Of a DNA stretch of 64,000 nucleotides, positions 8,710-18,441 are shown one piece after another. This DNA is from Flagellimonas olearia (lineage in GTDB: Bacteria; Bacteroidota; Bacteroidia; Flavobacteriales; Flavobacteriaceae). Location of the stretch: the NCBI RefSeq assembly GCF_009184425.1, contig NZ_WELG01000002.1:930001-994000 (forward strand), written 5' to 3'. A program made the position numbers and the translations under genes. The notes beneath the pieces were generated by a model. The model saw only the letters and a list, made by a program, of their open reading frames with translations, had not been told where the DNA came from and made no database searches. The stretch's first letter is position 1, and each line of letters begins with the position of its first letter.

Positions 8710-9270
8710 CTATTGTTGGGCCATTTCCAGATTGATGGTCAGGTCAACATCATTTCCAAGGGAAACCGTTTCACCGCCCACACCAAAATCCAATCGGTTG
8801 ACGGTACCGGTGAGTTTAAGCCCCGCTTTCAATTTTTGGCTGCGTTGGTCCGTTATAATTCCGTTCACCTTTCCATCCAAGGTGACCGTTTTGGTCACGC
8901 CATGTATGCTAAGATCACCGGTAAGTTTAAAAGTCTTGTCGCCGGTCTTTTCAAAGGTGTTGCTCTTAAAGGTGATGGCAGGATGGGTCTCGGCACCAAA
9001 AAAATCATCGCTTCGCAAATGGTTGTCCCGGTTGGTGTTGTCCGTATCAATACTGGTGGTTTTAATATCCACCATAAATTCAGCATTGTCAAAAGTATCG
9101 GAAGCCGTTGCGGTAATCTCAAAATCGCTAAAATGGCCTTCCACTTCGGAGATCATAAGGTGGGTAATGGCAAATCCGACCTTGGAATGGGCACCGTCCG
9201 ATTTCCATGTGGATTGAGCAGATACCATGGCCCCAGCAAGTAGGGCAAAAATCATTACAGTTTGTTTCAT
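8710..9270 (-). CDS. YceI-family periplasmic lipid-binding protein
   Basis: This 186-residue protein has a signal peptide (about 1-18) and the YceI lipocalin-like pattern throughout: WKSDGAHSKVGFAITHL near the N-terminus, a THPAITFKSNTFEK strand, and FKLTGDLSIHGVTKTVTL in the second half. YceI proteins bind isoprenoid-type lipids in the periplasm. It is probably the first gene of an operon with the PepSY protein downstream. The 239-bp gap to the divergent histidine kinase carries a plus-strand -7-like TAGTTTTG at 9483-9490. Confidence 0.9.
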   Translation of the reverse strand: MKQTVMIFALLAGAMVSAQSTWKSDGAHSKVGFAITHLMISEVEGHFSDFEITATASDTFDNAEFMVDIKTTSIDTDNTNRDNHLRSDDFFGAETHPAITFKSNTFEKTGDKTFKLTGDLSIHGVTKTVTLDGKVNGIITDQRSQKLKAGLKLTGTVNRLDFGVGGETVSLGNDVDLTINLEMAQQ

Positions 9271-9509
9271 GATGGTTACTTTTAGATGTTTTGTGAAGTT
9301 TCCTTTTTTGGGTTGATACCTACTAATTTGACCAATTGGAACAGATATGTGGAACTATTTTCCGCGAACGGTAGATGTGAAGATGTCATCAACAGGATTT
9401 ATGAAAATTTTAACTAAACTGTCGTTCAAGGGGTAAATTTTGTTGTTGGCAAAACTATTTTCCTTTAAAAGGGGATTATACCTAGTTTTGACATTCATTT
9501 AATGGTAAC

Positions 9510-10511
9510 GTGTTGATTTCAAGGAAAGAGCTTTTTTTTCAAATTGTACTGCACCTGATCGTGCTACTGTTTTTCTCGTTTAACAAACATGAGGGCAGTA
9601 TTAATATTGATCGGGCCATCTTTCTGTTGTATTACAGTGCGGCCACGGTCATTATCACCTATTATTTAATGCCCAAATACTTGTATAAGAAGAGGTATTG
9701 GCAATTCTTCATTGCCTTTGGCCTTGTGGTTACGGGAGTGATTTTGTTGGAAGAATTGGTGCTGGAACCGTTGATGTTTCCCAATACCAAAAGAGGAAAC
9801 TCTTTTCCTGGGGTGTATTTGTCACTTTTGGGGGTGTTGCCTGTGATGACCATCTTGTCCGGATGTAAATTTGGATGGGATGCCCTTCAGAAACAAGCAA
9901 AGATAGATGAGTTGCAAAGTACCATACAGGAAAGCGAAATCCAATTTTTGCGATCACAGATCAATCCCCATTTTTTGTTCAATAACTTGAACAACCTTTA
10001 TTCCTATGCCTTGCAGAATTCACCCAAGACCCCAGAGATCATTTTGGAAATGAGTGGGGTTCTACGCTATATGCTCTATGAATCCAAAGAGCAGTTTGTT
10101 CCGTTGAAAAAGGAGTTGGAACAATTGGATAATTTCATCAAATTGTACAAGCTACAGATTGAGGACAGGGGGCAGGTCCGTTTTGAAACCAGTAACATAG
10201 GAGCAGGATACAAAATTGCCCCGTTGATTTTGATCGTGTTCATTGAGAATGCGTTCAAGCACAGCCAATCTGGGCAATCCTCGGACATTGAGATAGATAT
10301 TTCCGTAAAAATGGACAATTCTGTTCTGGAGTTTTATTGCAAGAACAACTTTGAGGCAGTACCCAGTCTGGATACTATTGCCAAGGGGATCGGACTACAA
10401 AATGTCCAAAAGCGTTTGCAGTTGCTCTATCCCAACAAACATAAGTTGGAAATAAAGGACGAGAATAAAAGTTATGATGTATACTTGAGGCTGGAACTCG
10501 AAAAAGCATAG
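9510..10511 (+). CDS. LytS-type sensor histidine kinase
   Basis: The 333-residue protein has about four membrane segments in the first 120 residues, a short coiled linker, and a His_kinase (PF06580) domain with INPHFLFNNLNNLYSYA; His154 is the predicted phosphorylation site. A HATPase region with FIENAFKHS and GIGLQNVQKRL follows. The reading frame starts with GTG at 9510 followed by TTG. No in-frame ATG precedes the first membrane segment, so a non-ATG start is likely. It is followed after 3 bp by its response regulator. No sensory domain other than the membrane part is visible, so the signal is unknown. Confidence 0.85.
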   Translation: MLISRKELFFQIVLHLIVLLFFSFNKHEGSINIDRAIFLLYYSAATVIITYYLMPKYLYKKRYWQFFIAFGLVVTGVILLEELVLEPLMFPNTKRGNSFPGVYLSLLGVLPVMTILSGCKFGWDALQKQAKIDELQSTIQESEIQFLRSQINPHFLFNNLNNLYSYALQNSPKTPEIILEMSGVLRYMLYESKEQFVPLKKELEQLDNFIKLYKLQIEDRGQVRFETSNIGAGYKIAPLILIVFIENAFKHSQSGQSSDIEIDISVKMDNSVLEFYCKNNFEAVPSLDTIAKGIGLQNVQKRLQLLYPNKHKLEIKDENKSYDVYLRLELEKA

Positions 10512-10514
10512 GGT

Positions 10515-11213
10515 ATGAGGTGCATTATTGTTGAAGACCAACCGCCAGCGCAGCGTATTCTTGAAAAGTTTATCAAGGATGTAAGTTCCCTTGAACTTGT
10601 GGGAGTGTTTTCTGATGGATTGCAGGCCTTGGAGTTTCTCAAATCCGAACCGGTGGATCTAATGTTCTTGGACATCCATTTGCCCAAGATCAATGGGATT
10701 GACTTTTTAAAGAGCATCCAAGATCCTCCCAATGTGATACTGACCACAGCTTTCTCTGAATATGCCTTGGAAGGATATGATTTAAACGTGGTGGATTATT
10801 TGTTGAAACCTTTTTCCTTTCAACGCTTTTTGCAGGCTGTGAACAAGCTGGATAATAAAAAGGAACACCCTGACCTGAAAAATAACGGTATCACCCCCAA
10901 TCCGATCAACGAAATCTATGTGAAGTCGAGCCATGAGCACATCAAGGTTGCGGTGGACGACATTCTCACCATTTCCTCAGATTCCGACTATACGGAAATC
11001 CGCTTGGAACACCGAAAGATATTGTCCAACGAACCGCTGCGGCATTGGGTGACCGTTCTGGGGCCGCCGCAATTTTTTCAGGTGCACAAATCACATATCA
11101 TCAACACGAAAAAAATCGATAGGATATCCGGCAACTTGGTATATCTGACCAATGGAGCAAAAATTCCCATTGGGCGCGCCTACAAGGAAAACTTTTTGAA
11201 TAGTATATTGTAA
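10515..11213 (+). CDS. LytTR-family response regulator
   Basis: This 232-residue protein has a receiver domain (1-120) with acidic residues near the N-terminus (VEDQ), phospho-acceptor Asp53 in FLDIHLP, and Lys98 in LLKPF. A LytTR DNA-binding domain follows (about 128-230) with IYVKSSHEHIKVAVDDI and the C-terminal GAKIPIGRAYKENF. It lies 3 bp after the LytS-type kinase. LytTR proteins bind short direct repeats; the repeats at 7986-8036 are one untested candidate target. Confidence 0.9.
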   Translation: MRCIIVEDQPPAQRILEKFIKDVSSLELVGVFSDGLQALEFLKSEPVDLMFLDIHLPKINGIDFLKSIQDPPNVILTTAFSEYALEGYDLNVVDYLLKPFSFQRFLQAVNKLDNKKEHPDLKNNGITPNPINEIYVKSSHEHIKVAVDDILTISSDSDYTEIRLEHRKILSNEPLRHWVTVLGPPQFFQVHKSHIINTKKIDRISGNLVYLTNGAKIPIGRAYKENFLNSIL

Positions 11214-11240
11214 CTAAAAATAGTACTGCCAGTAAAATAA

Positions 11241-11270
11241 AAAGGCCCGGAAATTTCCGGGCCTTTCTTG
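11241..11270. terminator. Bidirectional terminator between LytTR gene and xylose operon
   Basis: AAAGGCCCGGAAA/TTTCCGGGCCTTT is a perfect 13-bp palindrome at 11241-11266, A-rich on the left and T-rich on the right. It can end transcription of both convergent units (stops at 11213 and 11287). Confidence 0.9.
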
Positions 11271-11286
11271 TTGATATTTTTGAATC

Positions 11287-12939
11287 CTATCCGGTAAAAT
11301 AGGATAAAATGGCAATCACAATTACGACCAAGAGCACGGAAAGCACCACATCCACAGTGCTGTAGCTTCCTTTGGTAGCGGCTCGGTCCTCAGCAGTCAA
11401 GGTGCCAAAGGAAAGGCCCTTGATCAATGCGTAATTTGGAGGCGCTGTGGCCAAAGTGACCGCAATACATAGGGCTACCGAAAAGATGAACATAAAAATG
11501 GCCATGTGGGCAAAGTTCACGGTAGCAAACTGAAATAGGAAGCCCGACACTTCTTCACCCGAGTTGATTTGGGGCTGATAATAAATTTCGGACCCTAAAC
11601 GGAGTACCAAAAGCACCAGACCTGCCAAAAGTGTGGTGATGGCTGCTTTTGAATTGACCCGTTTCCAGATGATTCCCAAAAGGAACACTGTGGTCACGGG
11701 GGGAGCAATATAGGATTGTACGTTCTGAAGGTATTGGTACATGACCCCACCCCCGATTTTGTCCATGATGGGAATCCAAACAATGCCGAGCACCACAATG
11801 ATTCCCGTGGCAATTTTACCAATGGTGAGCAATTCCCGTTCAGATTTTTCGGGACGAAGTTTTTTATAGATATCGATGGTGAAAATGGTAGAGCACGAGT
11901 TGAACACAGAGGCCAGGGAACTCATCAATGCTGCCATAAGCCCACCAGCCACCAAGCCCTTCAACCCAACGGGCAAAAGAGTCTTCACCAACATGGGGAA
12001 GGCCCTATCGGCACGTTCCACGTTGAATACTTCGGGGTTTTGAATGGTTAGGGCAAAGGCTATGATACCGGGGATCAAGAAAATCAGGATGGGCATCAAT
12101 TTTAGATAAGCGCCAAAAATGGCCCCGCGTCTACCTATTTTAATGTTGTTGGCAGCAAGGGTTCGCTGTACAATATATTGGTCGGTACACCAATACCAGA
12201 TTCCCACAATGGTTCCCCCGATCAAAAGACCGGTCCACGGAAAATCTGGATCGCTCATGGGGCGCCACATATTAAAGTGGTCTGGGCTAACGGAGGTCAC
12301 GGTTTCCCGTAGCTGTCCCCAGCCTCCAACTTCCTGAAGGCCCAGATAGGTGATGATCAAGGACCCCAGAATCAAGATCACGGTCTGGAGCGTTTCCGTG
12401 TAGATCACGGCTTTCATTCCACCGACCACGGTATAGATCCCGGTAAAGACGACCACTCCAATGGCCCCATACCAAAATGGAATCCCAAGCAGTTCGGAAA
12501 CCACAATCCCCCCTGCATAAATGGTCACGGAAACCTTGGTGAGCACATAGGCCACCAATGAAAATATGGAAAGGAACCAGCGCGATCGGCTATCAAAACG
12601 TTTTTCGAGGAATTCGGGCATGGTAAATGCCCCGCTTCGTATGTAGAACGGGAGAAATAACCATCCCAGCAGTAGAACGATCCACGCATGAAGCTCGTAA
12701 TGGGCCATGGGTGTGCCCGATTCAAATCCGGTTCCTGCCAAGCCTACAACGTGTTCTGAGCCTATGTTCGATGCAAAAATGGAGGCGCCGATAACGAACC
12801 ACCCCACATTTCTACCCGCCAAAAAATAGTCCTCGGTGTTTTTATTCTTCTGGGCCACAACCCAAACGGCCACTCCGATCAGGGCCAAGAAGTAAATGCC
12901 CAGAACAATCCAGTCGGGCCTTTCTAAAACTGATTCCAT
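11287..12939 (-). CDS. Sodium:solute symporter, probable xylose transporter
   Basis: This 550-residue protein has about 14 membrane segments and the SSS/SGLT family signature regions: the N-terminal AGRNVGWFVIGASIFASNIGSEH stretch and WYWCTDQYIVQRTLAA in the middle. SGLT-type members couple sugar uptake to sodium. It is the last gene of a three-gene operon behind xylulokinase and xylose isomerase, 28 bp after xylA, which makes D-xylose the likely substrate. A bidirectional terminator follows. Confidence 0.85.
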   Translation of the reverse strand: MESVLERPDWIVLGIYFLALIGVAVWVVAQKNKNTEDYFLAGRNVGWFVIGASIFASNIGSEHVVGLAGTGFESGTPMAHYELHAWIVLLLGWLFLPFYIRSGAFTMPEFLEKRFDSRSRWFLSIFSLVAYVLTKVSVTIYAGGIVVSELLGIPFWYGAIGVVVFTGIYTVVGGMKAVIYTETLQTVILILGSLIITYLGLQEVGGWGQLRETVTSVSPDHFNMWRPMSDPDFPWTGLLIGGTIVGIWYWCTDQYIVQRTLAANNIKIGRRGAIFGAYLKLMPILIFLIPGIIAFALTIQNPEVFNVERADRAFPMLVKTLLPVGLKGLVAGGLMAALMSSLASVFNSCSTIFTIDIYKKLRPEKSERELLTIGKIATGIIVVLGIVWIPIMDKIGGGVMYQYLQNVQSYIAPPVTTVFLLGIIWKRVNSKAAITTLLAGLVLLVLRLGSEIYYQPQINSGEEVSGFLFQFATVNFAHMAIFMFIFSVALCIAVTLATAPPNYALIKGLSFGTLTAEDRAATKGSYSTVDVVLSVLLVVIVIAILSYFTG

Positions 12940-12967
12940 AATTAAATTGGTTTGTTTGCTTAGTTAG

Positions 12968-14293
12968 TTATATGTATTGATTGATTATGTTCTCAAACAA
13001 TTCCTGTTTTCCACTACGCTTTTTGATCTCTGGGTTTTTTAAAGCGTGTGCATGTAGATCTAACAAGGAAAGCGTACCGTCTTCAAAGGCTTTTCCGGTG
13101 CCGGAATCAAACGAGCTGTATCGGTCCCTCCTCATGCTAATATAATTGGAATTTTCCAATATAGCGTTGGCGGCCAATAAGGCCCTGGCAAAAGCATCCA
13201 TTCCGCCTATGTGGGCATGGAAGATATCCTCAAGGTCGGTCGAGTTTCTTCGGATTTTGGCATCAAAGTTGATTCCACCGCCCTGAAAGCCACCAGCTTG
13301 CAAGATTATCAGCATGGCTTGGGCCAGTTCATACACATCCACGGGGAATTGATCGGTATCCCATCCGTTTTGATAATCGCCCCGGTTGGCATCGATACTG
13401 CCGAGCATCCCATTGTCTGCCGCCACCTGAAGTTCATGTTCAAAAGTATGCAGGGCCAAGGTGGCGTGGTTCACTTCGATATTGAGTTTAAAATCATCCA
13501 AAAGATCATATTTGGTCAGGAAACCGATGACCGTGGCGGCATCAAAATCATATTGATGTTTGGAAGGCTCCATAGGCTTTGGTTCAATAAAGAACGTTCC
13601 CTTGAACCCTTGTTTTCTGGCATAGTCCTTGGCCATGTGCAGAAATCGGGCCATGTGGTCCTGTTCACGGCCCATATCCGTGTTCAATAGGGACATATAT
13701 CCTTCGCGACCTCCCCAAAATACATAGTTTTCACCATTGAGTTTGATGGTGGCATCCAAGGCGTTTTTCACTTGCGCCCCGGCATGGGCCACTACATCAA
13801 AGTCGGGATTGGTGGCCGCCCCGTTCATGTATTTGGGGTTGCTAAAGCAATTTGCGGTTCCCCATAATAGCTTTACCCCAGAAGCTTTCATTTTTTCTTG
13901 GGCGTAATCGGTAATGATTTCCAATCGTTTTTCAGACTCGGCCAACGAATTCCCTTCGGCAATCAGGTCAAAATCGTGGAAACAATAATATGGCGCCCCA
14001 ATCTTGGTAATGAATTCAAAAGCGGCATCCATTTTGTCCTTGGCCTGTTGAATGGGGTCCGTGCTGGTCAACCAAGGGAATTCTTGGGTAGGTGCCCCGA
14101 AGGGATCGGCCCCTACACCGGTGAAGGTATGCCAATAGGCAATGGCAAACTTAAAATGGTCTTTCATGGTCTTGCCTCCCACTAATCTGTTTTCATCATA
14201 ATATTTAAAGGCCATGGGATTGTGGGATTCCTTTCCTTCAAACTGTATTTTTCCGATTCCTTTGAAAAACTCTGTATCTCCTTTTGTAATCAT
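12968..14293 (-). CDS. xylA: Xylose isomerase
   Basis: At 441 residues this is the normal length for class II xylose isomerases, which convert D-xylose to D-xylulose in the cytosol. The metal- and substrate-binding stretches are all present in order: HDFDL near residue 100, [52 protein letters not shown], and [17 protein letters not shown]. No change at conserved catalytic positions was noticed. It sits between xylB (14 bp upstream) and the symporter gene. Confidence 0.97.
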   Translation of the reverse strand: MITKGDTEFFKGIGKIQFEGKESHNPMAFKYYDENRLVGGKTMKDHFKFAIAYWHTFTGVGADPFGAPTQEFPWLTSTDPIQQAKDKMDAAFEFITKIGAPYYCFHDFDLIAEGNSLAESEKRLEIITDYAQEKMKASGVKLLWGTANCFSNPKYMNGAATNPDFDVVAHAGAQVKNALDATIKLNGENYVFWGGREGYMSLLNTDMGREQDHMARFLHMAKDYARKQGFKGTFFIEPKPMEPSKHQYDFDAATVIGFLTKYDLLDDFKLNIEVNHATLALHTFEHELQVAADNGMLGSIDANRGDYQNGWDTDQFPVDVYELAQAMLIILQAGGFQGGGINFDAKIRRNSTDLEDIFHAHIGGMDAFARALLAANAILENSNYISMRRDRYSSFDSGTGKAFEDGTLSLLDLHAHALKNPEIKKRSGKQELFENIINQYI

Positions 14294-14306
14294 AGTTTTC
14301 TATTGT

Positions 14307-15797
14307 TCAATGTTCTAGATATGTTTTTAGTTCCTTTTTCCAGTTCTGATACGCTTCCTGATAGTTTTCAGTGTTAGCGTCCGGTTCATAGGTCAACTGA
14401 ATGGCGTCCGTAGCGGTGGTTTCCGTGATACTGTCAAAATCCCCGTGGGCATAGGCCGCCGCCCTAGCTGCGCCAACGGCCCCGGTGGTCTCCACAATAT
14501 CAATACGGCTGTTGGTCAGTGAGGCAATGGTCTTGGAAAATATACCCGCCCGAAAGAGATTGTCATTGCCTGCTTTGATGGAGGTGATGTCCACCCCATC
14601 GTTTTGTAGGATTTCCATGCCATATACAAAGGAGAATGCAATGCCCTCCAAGGCCGCCCTAAATATATGGGGTGCTTTGTGTAGGTTAAACCGAAGGTTC
14701 AGGATTCGCGAGCCTTTCCCAAAATTGTTCAGCATACGTTCCGTGCCGTTCCCGAAGGGAAGAATACTCAACCCTTGGGCTCCAATGGGAATGGATTCCG
14801 CCATTTGGTTCATTTGATGATACGAAAGACCGTGGGTGAGCTCGTTTCGGATCCAGCTATACTGTATCCCCGTACCGTTGATGCAAAGTAGTTTCCCAAT
14901 CCTTGGGTCTTTGGATGTATGGTTCACATGGGCAAAGCTATTGATGCGGGTATGTTCTTGGGTAGTTTCTTTATCGGATAGGGCGTAAACCACTCCTGAA
15001 GTACCTCCTGTGGCCGCTATTTGTCCGGGCTCCATAACATTCAGGGATAGGGCATTGTTGGGTTGGTCCCCAGATCGGTAAAGAATGGGAATACCCTCGG
15101 GTAGTCCGGATTCCAAAGCACCTTGTTTACTTACCAAACCCTGTTCCGAAAAAGTGGGACGTATTTCAGAGACCAGGGAAGGGTTGATGCCTGCTTCCTC
15201 CAATAGCCATGTGGCCACTTCATTAGTTTTAAAATCCCATAAAATCCCTTCGGAAAGCCCAGATGGGGTAGTAACGCAAGAGCCGGATAATTTTAGGGCA
15301 ATGTAATCGCCGGGCAACATAAACTTATGGATCTTCTTAAAGATTTCCGGTTCATGGTCCTTGACCCATTTTAGTTTGGAAAGCGTAAAATTTCCAGGGG
15401 AATTGAGCAGGTGTTCCACACATTTTTCCTTACCGGCCTTGTTGAAAAGCTCTTCTCCAGCTTCCACGGCCCTACTATCACACCAAATTATGGAGGGCCG
15501 GATAGGTTTGTGTGCTTTGTCCACCACGACCAAACCATGCATTTGGTAGGATATCCCAACCCCTTTGATGTCTTCTTTGGAAATCCCATTTTTGGAGATC
15601 AGTTCACGTACCGCAGTACAAAGGTGCTTCCACCAAAGCTCGGGATCTTGCTCTCCCCAGCCTGGATTTGGGGCCATGATGGGCATTTCCTTTTCTGGCT
15701 GCTGCGCAACATCCACCACTCTTCCATTTTCATTTTGTATCAGGGCTGCTTTTATGGATGAACTGCCAATATCAAAACCTAACCAATATTTAACCAT
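14307..15797 (-). CDS. xylB: Xylulokinase (FGGY family)
   Basis: This 496-residue FGGY kinase has an N-terminal ATPase start, GFDIGSSSIKAALIQ, the substrate-side CDSRA segment, and a C-terminal phosphate-binding GGTSGVVYAL. It phosphorylates D-xylulose to xylulose 5-phosphate for the pentose phosphate pathway. It is the first gene of the operon. A -7-like AATATTTG on the minus strand (15815-15822) and an imperfect LacI-like dyad around 15801-15817 lie just upstream, but no regulator gene is next to the operon. Confidence 0.93.
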   Translation of the reverse strand: MVKYWLGFDIGSSSIKAALIQNENGRVVDVAQQPEKEMPIMAPNPGWGEQDPELWWKHLCTAVRELISKNGISKEDIKGVGISYQMHGLVVVDKAHKPIRPSIIWCDSRAVEAGEELFNKAGKEKCVEHLLNSPGNFTLSKLKWVKDHEPEIFKKIHKFMLPGDYIALKLSGSCVTTPSGLSEGILWDFKTNEVATWLLEEAGINPSLVSEIRPTFSEQGLVSKQGALESGLPEGIPILYRSGDQPNNALSLNVMEPGQIAATGGTSGVVYALSDKETTQEHTRINSFAHVNHTSKDPRIGKLLCINGTGIQYSWIRNELTHGLSYHQMNQMAESIPIGAQGLSILPFGNGTERMLNNFGKGSRILNLRFNLHKAPHIFRAALEGIAFSFVYGMEILQNDGVDITSIKAGNDNLFRAGIFSKTIASLTNSRIDIVETTGAVGAARAAAYAHGDFDSITETTATDAIQLTYEPDANTENYQEAYQNWKKELKTYLEH

Positions 15798-15893
15798 GTT
15801 GTTGTCGAGCGCTTCAAATATTCAATTAAAATAGCATTAAAAATTAAATGTCATCCAAGAATCATGATCAAGAGTAACTTAGGATGGAACAGG

Positions 15894-15917
15894 AATAATT
15901 TTTTGCTAACGATTATT
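15894..15917. promoter_or_regulatory. Operator-like dyad upstream of the phosphonate carrier gene
   Basis: AATAAT, then TTTTT, GCTAAC, G and ATTATT, form an imperfect inverted repeat 73 bp before the GTG of the DUF5690 gene. Aligned with the palindrome at 19824-19844 it keeps AATAAT, TTT, GCTAAC and ATTAT, with one inserted G. The two sites sit in front of the two plus-strand transcription units of the phosphonate locus. A weak promoter (TTG at 15935, TAATTTG at 15955-15961) lies downstream. Binding by the XRE-cupin protein is inferred. Confidence 0.5.
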
Positions 15918-15989
15918 TAAACTAAAAAAGCGGATTGTTTTCCAAAAAAGTGAGTAATTTGAAACTTTATTTTATTATTTGTAAACATC

Positions 15990-17285
15990 GTGTCAACCCA
16001 AAACGCCCATAAAAGACGGTCTTCCCTAGTATTCGTCCTGCACGCCTCCCTAGCGGCCTTTGGCACGTACTTTTGTATGTATGCCTTTCGGAAGCCCTTC
16101 ACCGTAGCAACGTTTGACGGGCTGGCTTACTTTGGGGTGGATTACAAAATATTGTTGATCATTGCCCAAGTTTTGGGATATGCCCTTTCCAAATTTATTG
16201 GCATCAAGGTCATTTCCGAACTGAAACCCAACCGAAGGTTATTGCTCTTGATTTCCCTGATTTTTTTGGCCGAGATGGCATTGATCGGGTTTGCAACCCT
16301 GCCGGCCCCCTATAATATTGTTTTTATGTTTTTGAACGGCATTCCCCTGGGAATGGTTTGGGGCATTGTATTTTCTTATGTTGAGGGAAGAAGGTTCACC
16401 GATGTATTGGGGGTGATCCTGTGCGCTAGCTTTATTGTCTCGAGTGGTGTGGTGAAATCCGTTGGGCTCTATGTAATGAATAATTGGGGGGTAAGTGAGC
16501 TATGGATGCCTTCGGTGACCGGGGCACTTTTTGTATTTCCCCTGTTGTTGTCTTCTTATTTTTTACAGCGGGTACCGCCACCCACAGCTTTGGATATGGA
16601 GCAGCGTACCGAACGTGTTCCCATGACCAAGCAAGACCGGAAAGCCCTTGTGAAGAAATTCTTTTTCCCGCTTTTGTTGGTGGTTATCTTTTACACCTTC
16701 TTGACCGCATTCAGGGATTTCCGAGACAATTTTGCCCGGGAATTGTGGGATAGTATGGGGTATCAAGGTGATATTTCCGTCTTTTCCACATCGGAAATCA
16801 TCATTGCCATTATTGTGCTCTTGATCATAGGCTCCATTTTTTATGTGAAGGATAACTTTAGGGCATTGTTGACGTATCATTTACTGTTGATATTGGGAAC
16901 CGTGGTGCTGGGTATTTCCACCCTCATGTTCCAAATGGGCTTGATGGCTCCCTTCGTTTGGATGGTCTGTACCGGTTTTGGACTCTACATCTGCTATGTG
17001 CCGTTCAACTGCTTGTTCTTTGATCGTTTTATAGCGGCCTTCAAGATAAAGGGCAACTCAGGGTTCTTGATTTACATTGCCGATGCTTTTGGATATGTGG
17101 GCAGTGTTTTGGTGCTCCTCTATAAGAACTTTGGTCAGGCCAACCTTTCATGGCTCAACTTCTTTGTATATGGCACATACGCTGTGGCCATTATCGGTAT
17201 TTGTATATCAGTGGTGCTTTTTGTCCATTTTGGGGCAAGGCATAAATCAGAAAAATTGAACCAGGAATTGGATTATGGACAATAA
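15990..17285 (+). CDS. DUF5690 MFS-like carrier, probable phosphonate importer
   Basis: This is a 431-residue polytopic protein with about 12 membrane segments in an MFS-like arrangement. It includes FGTYFCMYAFRKPFTVATF near the start and NGIPLGMVWGIVFSYVEGRR before the middle loop. DUF5690 proteins of Bacteroidota are found beside TIGR03364 oxidoreductases and phosphonatase-like hydrolases, as here. The start is GTG at 15990; no suitable ATG precedes the first membrane segment. It overlaps the oxidoreductase gene by 11 bp, so translation is coupled. The likely role is inner-membrane uptake of an aminophosphonate; direct biochemical proof is not known to me. Confidence 0.7.
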   Translation: MSTQNAHKRRSSLVFVLHASLAAFGTYFCMYAFRKPFTVATFDGLAYFGVDYKILLIIAQVLGYALSKFIGIKVISELKPNRRLLLLISLIFLAEMALIGFATLPAPYNIVFMFLNGIPLGMVWGIVFSYVEGRRFTDVLGVILCASFIVSSGVVKSVGLYVMNNWGVSELWMPSVTGALFVFPLLLSSYFLQRVPPPTALDMEQRTERVPMTKQDRKALVKKFFFPLLLVVIFYTFLTAFRDFRDNFARELWDSMGYQGDISVFSTSEIIIAIIVLLIIGSIFYVKDNFRALLTYHLLLILGTVVLGISTLMFQMGLMAPFVWMVCTGFGLYICYVPFNCLFFDRFIAAFKIKGNSGFLIYIADAFGYVGSVLVLLYKNFGQANLSWLNFFVYGTYAVAIIGICISVVLFVHFGARHKSEKLNQELDYGQ

Positions 17286-18432
17286 ATATGATGTAGTTGT
17301 TGTAGGAGGTGGTATTTTGGGCACGTTTCATGCCTATCATGCCATGGAATTGGGGATGAAGGTCTGTTTGGTTGAAAAGGATAATTATCCCAAGGGCGCC
17401 ACCACTCAAAATTTTGGACAGGTAGTTCCATCCGGGATGAACACCAAATGGCAAAAGTACGGGCGGGAAAGCCTTCGGATCTATAAAGAGATCCAGTCCC
17501 AGTTCGATATCAGCATTCGTCAAAATGGAACCGTGTACCTGGCATCCAATGAAGAAGAGGAGCAATTGTTGGTAGAGCTACGGGCCATCAACAACAACAA
17601 TGAATATAGTTCCAAGATGTTGACGAAGAGCGAATGTTTGGAGCGGTATCCCGGATTGCGTAGGGATTATGTAAAGGCCGGACTTTTCTTTCCGGATGAA
17701 GTGACCGTTGAGCCAAGGACCATGATCCATAGGCTTCAGGAATATCTGGTGGCCCAAAAAGGATTGGAGGTCAAGACAGGATTTTTGGTTTCTTCCTGCG
17801 AGAGAATGGGGAGAGGGATAGAGGTGCAGAGCTCGATGGGTGAAAGTATCTTTGGCAAAAAGGTTATCATTTGCAACGGCAGCGATTTTAAGAATCTTTA
17901 TCCGGAATTATTTGCCCAAAGCGATTTGGAAGTTTCCAAGCTTCAGATGATGCAGACCAAACCCCAAGAGAATTATACCTTGAAAGGGTCCATTTTAACC
18001 GGATGGTCCATCAGAAGGTATGAGGCATTTTACGAATGCCCATCCTATCACGAAATAAAGGCCAAGGAACTTCCGGATACCCCGCAGAAAAATTGGGGCG
18101 TGCACATTTTGTTCAAACAAGCCTTGGATGGCTCGGTGATCTTGGGAGATTCACATCAATACGCCGATGCCGCACATGCGGACGATCTAGGCTATGACCT
18201 TGATATGGATATTGATAACTTTATGGTGGAGGAAGCCAAAAAGATCATTCAATTGCCCAACTACGACATTCAGCGTAGGTGGTACGGAATGTATTCGCAA
18301 TGCAAGACCAATGACATTTTCAAAAAGACCATTGATGAAGATATCCACATTGTTACCGGTATTGGAGGCAAGGGCATGACAGGGAGTGCCGGCTTTTCAA
18401 AAAAGAATATTGCCAAAATTTTAAATCGATAG
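17275..18432 (+). CDS. TIGR03364-type FAD-dependent oxidoreductase (phosphonate-associated)
   Basis: This 385-residue DAO-family flavoprotein has the FAD-binding Rossmann motif YDVVVVGGGILGTFHAY at the N-terminus and GATTQNFGQVVPSGMNTKW, which is characteristic of the phosphonate-associated TIGR03364 clade. A C-terminal GIGGKGMTGSAGF closes the FAD site. Clade members accompany phosphonatase-like HAD enzymes. Related flavoenzymes in such clusters oxidise aminoethylphosphonate or its N-methyl forms to phosphonoacetaldehyde, so an amine oxidase role is inferred. It is flanked by the carrier (11 bp overlap) and the HAD gene (9 bp gap). Confidence 0.8.
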   Translation: MDNKYDVVVVGGGILGTFHAYHAMELGMKVCLVEKDNYPKGATTQNFGQVVPSGMNTKWQKYGRESLRIYKEIQSQFDISIRQNGTVYLASNEEEEQLLVELRAINNNNEYSSKMLTKSECLERYPGLRRDYVKAGLFFPDEVTVEPRTMIHRLQEYLVAQKGLEVKTGFLVSSCERMGRGIEVQSSMGESIFGKKVIICNGSDFKNLYPELFAQSDLEVSKLQMMQTKPQENYTLKGSILTGWSIRRYEAFYECPSYHEIKAKELPDTPQKNWGVHILFKQALDGSVILGDSHQYADAAHADDLGYDLDMDIDNFMVEEAKKIIQLPNYDIQRRWYGMYSQCKTNDIFKKTIDEDIHIVTGIGGKGMTGSAGFSKKNIAKILNR

Positions 18433-18441
18433 AAATCGCTT

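Noticed and set aside
15801..15817. LacI-like operator (TTGTCGAGCGCTTCAA) just before xylB
   Set aside because: The two halves match in only about five of eight positions and no LacI-family gene is in the window; too weak to list as a site.
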